Assembly: GCA_026193155.1 (NCBI GenBank)
Contig: JAPHSI010000112.1
Span: 1 to 14,493, forward strand
Direction: 5' to 3'
Length of the DNA stretch: 14,493 nt
Source of the DNA: Sulfurimonadaceae bacterium
Lineage (GTDB): Bacteria > Campylobacterota > Campylobacteria > Campylobacterales > Sulfurimonadaceae
Shown: in pieces, positions 13,224 through 14,493 of the stretch
How the letters are laid out: each line of letters starts with the position of its first letter
Numbering within the stretch: the first letter of the stretch is position 1
The notes under the pieces: model-generated
The model's database searches: none
Told to the model about the DNA's origin: nothing
The model's input: the letters and a program-made list of their open reading frames with translations, nothing else
Made by a program: the position numbers and the translations under genes

Positions 13224-14242
13224 AAATCATCATCAAAACTAAGGCTTCCTTTTGAGTAGTTAGTAACCGTACCCTCAAAAAAGTTAGTCTTTTGGTCATT
13301 AAACTTAGCAAAGTCGTCAACCCATTTGATTGGATTGCCTACATTGTAAAGTTTTTCAAATCCAACAGACTCTAATCTATCATCTGCCAGATATTGAATA
13401 TATTGTTCAACTATATCATCCGTTAGACCAAGAATTTGACCTTGAGTGATATATTTACCCCATTTTACTTCTAAATCAACAGCCTCTTTAAACATCTCTA
13501 TAACTTCAGCTTTTAGCTTATCTGTAAAAAGGTCAGCTCTCTCTTTTCTAAGAGTATTGATTAGGTTTTTAAAAAGTGTTAAGTGGGTAACTTCATCTCT
13601 TTGAATAAAACGAATCATTTGAGCGGATCCAAGCATTTTACCTGAACGTGCTAAAGTATAGATATAAGCAAATCCACTGTAAAAATAAATACCCTCTAAA
13701 ATCTGATTTGCAAAACAAGCTTTTATAAAGTTATGTTCTGTCGGATTTTGAGACAATTCGTCATATGTGCGAAAAATTGCATCATTTTTAGTCTTTAACA
13801 TCATATCCTGACGCCAAAGGTCATAAATTTCTTCAGAGTTTGTGGAGATAGAGTCAACCATAACAGCATAAGATTGTGAATGTAGGGCTTCTTCAAAAGA
13901 TTGACGAACCAAAATAAGGTTAATCTCTGCAGAAGTTACATAAGGGTTTACATTATCTATTAAATTATTTGTTTGTAATGAATCCATAAAAATAAGCTGT
14001 GAAAGTGCTTTATCATAGGCATCTTTTTCTGAAACTGTTAAGTTCTTATAATCATTTACATCTTTAGTCATATCTACTTCTTTTGGAAACCAAGTATTAT
14101 TTAACATAACTTCCCAAAGATTATATGCCCACTGATATTTAATATTGTTTAGCTCAAAAATACCTGTTGGATTTCCACCAAATATTTTTCTGTCATTTAC
14201 ATTTTCTTTAGATTCCGGGTTATATATTTTTTTTCTTTCCAT
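13220..14242 (-). CDS. nrdB: Ribonucleotide reductase class Ia, beta subunit
   Basis: 340 residues from the chosen start. NrdB carries the diiron-tyrosyl radical that drives reduction of ribonucleoside diphosphates in NrdA. The metal and radical residues align with E. coli NrdB: D87, E118, H121, radical tyrosine Y125 (EALHSQSY), E183, E217 and H220 (RDEVTH). The E183-E217 spacing equals that of E204-E238 in E. coli. The C-terminal tail LSFDDDF is the expected NrdA-docking peptide. I chose ATG 14242 because GGAAAAG lies seven bases before it; ATG 14254, four codons upstream, has no ribosome binding site but is possible. nrdA is not in the window. The stop codon overlaps that of the MerR-type gene. 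Confidence 0.96.
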   Translation of the reverse strand: MERKKIYNPESKENVNDRKIFGGNPTGIFELNNIKYQWAYNLWEVMLNNTWFPKEVDMTKDVNDYKNLTVSEKDAYDKALSQLIFMDSLQTNNLIDNVNPYVTSAEINLILVRQSFEEALHSQSYAVMVDSISTNSEEIYDLWRQDMMLKTKNDAIFRTYDELSQNPTEHNFIKACFANQILEGIYFYSGFAYIYTLARSGKMLGSAQMIRFIQRDEVTHLTLFKNLINTLRKERADLFTDKLKAEVIEMFKEAVDLEVKWGKYITQGQILGLTDDIVEQYIQYLADDRLESVGFEKLYNVGNPIKWVDDFAKFNDQKTNFFEGTVTNYSKGSLSFDDDF

Positions 14243-14272
14243 AATCTTTTCCATAGGTTTTTAAAGTTTATC

Positions 14273-14278
14273 ATTATA
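14273..14278 (-). promoter_or_regulatory. Candidate -10 box for nrdB
   Basis: TATAAT on the minus strand; the predicted start near 14266 gives a leader of about 24 bases to ATG 14242. I found no clear NrdR-type repeat near it. Confidence 0.45.
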
Positions 14279-14353
14279 ACTATCTAAAGATTTGATTAAC
14301 CTTTTTTTAAGTGAAAAATTTATCAACATATTAGTTTCGTTTAATTTCCCAAA

Positions 14354-14362
14354 TGCTATAAT
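14354..14362 (+). promoter_or_regulatory. Extended -10 promoter for the gene at the right edge
   Basis: TGCTATAAT is a perfect extended -10 element. The predicted start is near 14369, giving a leader of about 68 bases to the ATG at 14437. The -35 region (about 14334-14339) is not consensus. Confidence 0.55.
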
Positions 14363-14436
14363 CTTTCATTATGATTAAATATGATTGCTAATGTATTTAG
14401 TTATTCTCTTTTATTCATCAAAAAAAGGATGCTGTT

Positions 14437-14493
14437 ATGGGATTATTTGGAAACAACGGGGTAGCACACGAAGATTACAATATTTTAAAGAAT
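14437..14493 (+). CDS. Start of a gene that continues beyond the window
   Basis: Nineteen codons beginning MGLFGNNG, open to the last base. AAGGA lies seven bases before the ATG, and an extended -10 element lies 75 bases upstream, so the start looks genuine. The beginning is polar, with no signal peptide. It is similar in style to soluble PAS or chemotaxis-type signalling proteins of this group, but that is too little sequence for a call. Confidence 0.6.
   Translation, partial: MGLFGNNGVAHEDYNILKN

Noticed and set aside
14255..14436. NrdR-type repeats controlling nrdB
   Set aside because: No pair of sites close to the known consensus was visible; only A/T-rich sequence and -10 boxes.

Overview
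The window looks like a chromosomal segment of a Campylobacterota (epsilonproteobacterial) genome, most like Sulfurimonas or a close relative. The reasons are strong AT richness, very short intergenic gaps, class Ia NrdB of about 340 residues with the tail SFDDDF, the flavin-dependent thymidylate synthase ThyX, and TATAAT-type -10 boxes mostly without a clear -35. This assignment is inference from gene content; no ribosomal RNA is present to confirm it. Nearly all the DNA is coding. I found no complete mobile element, CRISPR array, tRNA or phage gene.

Layout. 1-153: a GC-rich TTCG-loop hairpin and a leader region. 154-819 (+): a degenerate IS1595-type transposase-like protein that kept its zinc ribbon but seems to lack the catalytic acidic residues. 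834-2858 (-): a TonB-dependent outer-membrane receptor. 2954-6235 (-): a YjdM/PhnA-family protein, a dGTPase-like HD hydrolase and a Kef-type cation/proton antiporter with an NAD-binding TrkA-N domain. 6324-6527 (-): a 67-residue unknown protein with its own promoter. 6609-8823 (-): a tightly coupled operon of thyX, a small lipoprotein and a membrane diguanylate cyclase lacking the usual inhibitory site. 8967-9656 (+): a secreted helical protein of unknown function. 9658-12458 (-): a run of an AhpD-like protein, a periplasmic thioredoxin-fold protein, an exported unknown protein, a nitrilase-family amidohydrolase and protein-L-isoaspartate methyltransferase. 12549-13223 (+): a divergent MerR-type regulator. 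13220-14242 (-): nrdB. 14437-14493 (+): the first 19 codons of a gene that runs off the window.

Working together. Three genes touch the dNTP pool (nrdB makes dNTP precursors, thyX makes dTMP, dgt-like hydrolyses dNTPs), but they lie in three separate transcription units. The most coherent regulated module is at 9658-13223. A MerR-type regulator and a five-gene run that looks like oxidative or spontaneous damage repair are transcribed away from two abutting, mirror-image -10 boxes. A 25-bp near-perfect palindrome beside them would cover the AhpD-side start site and the MerR-side -35 region together.

Several start codons differ from the longest reading frame. I prefer internal ATGs for yjdM (6235), thyX (8823) and nrdB (14242), because ribosome binding sites or promoters fit those better. 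No wholly new system stands out. The best leads are the MerR/AhpD switch, a candidate leaderless antiporter mRNA, and the transposase-derived protein.
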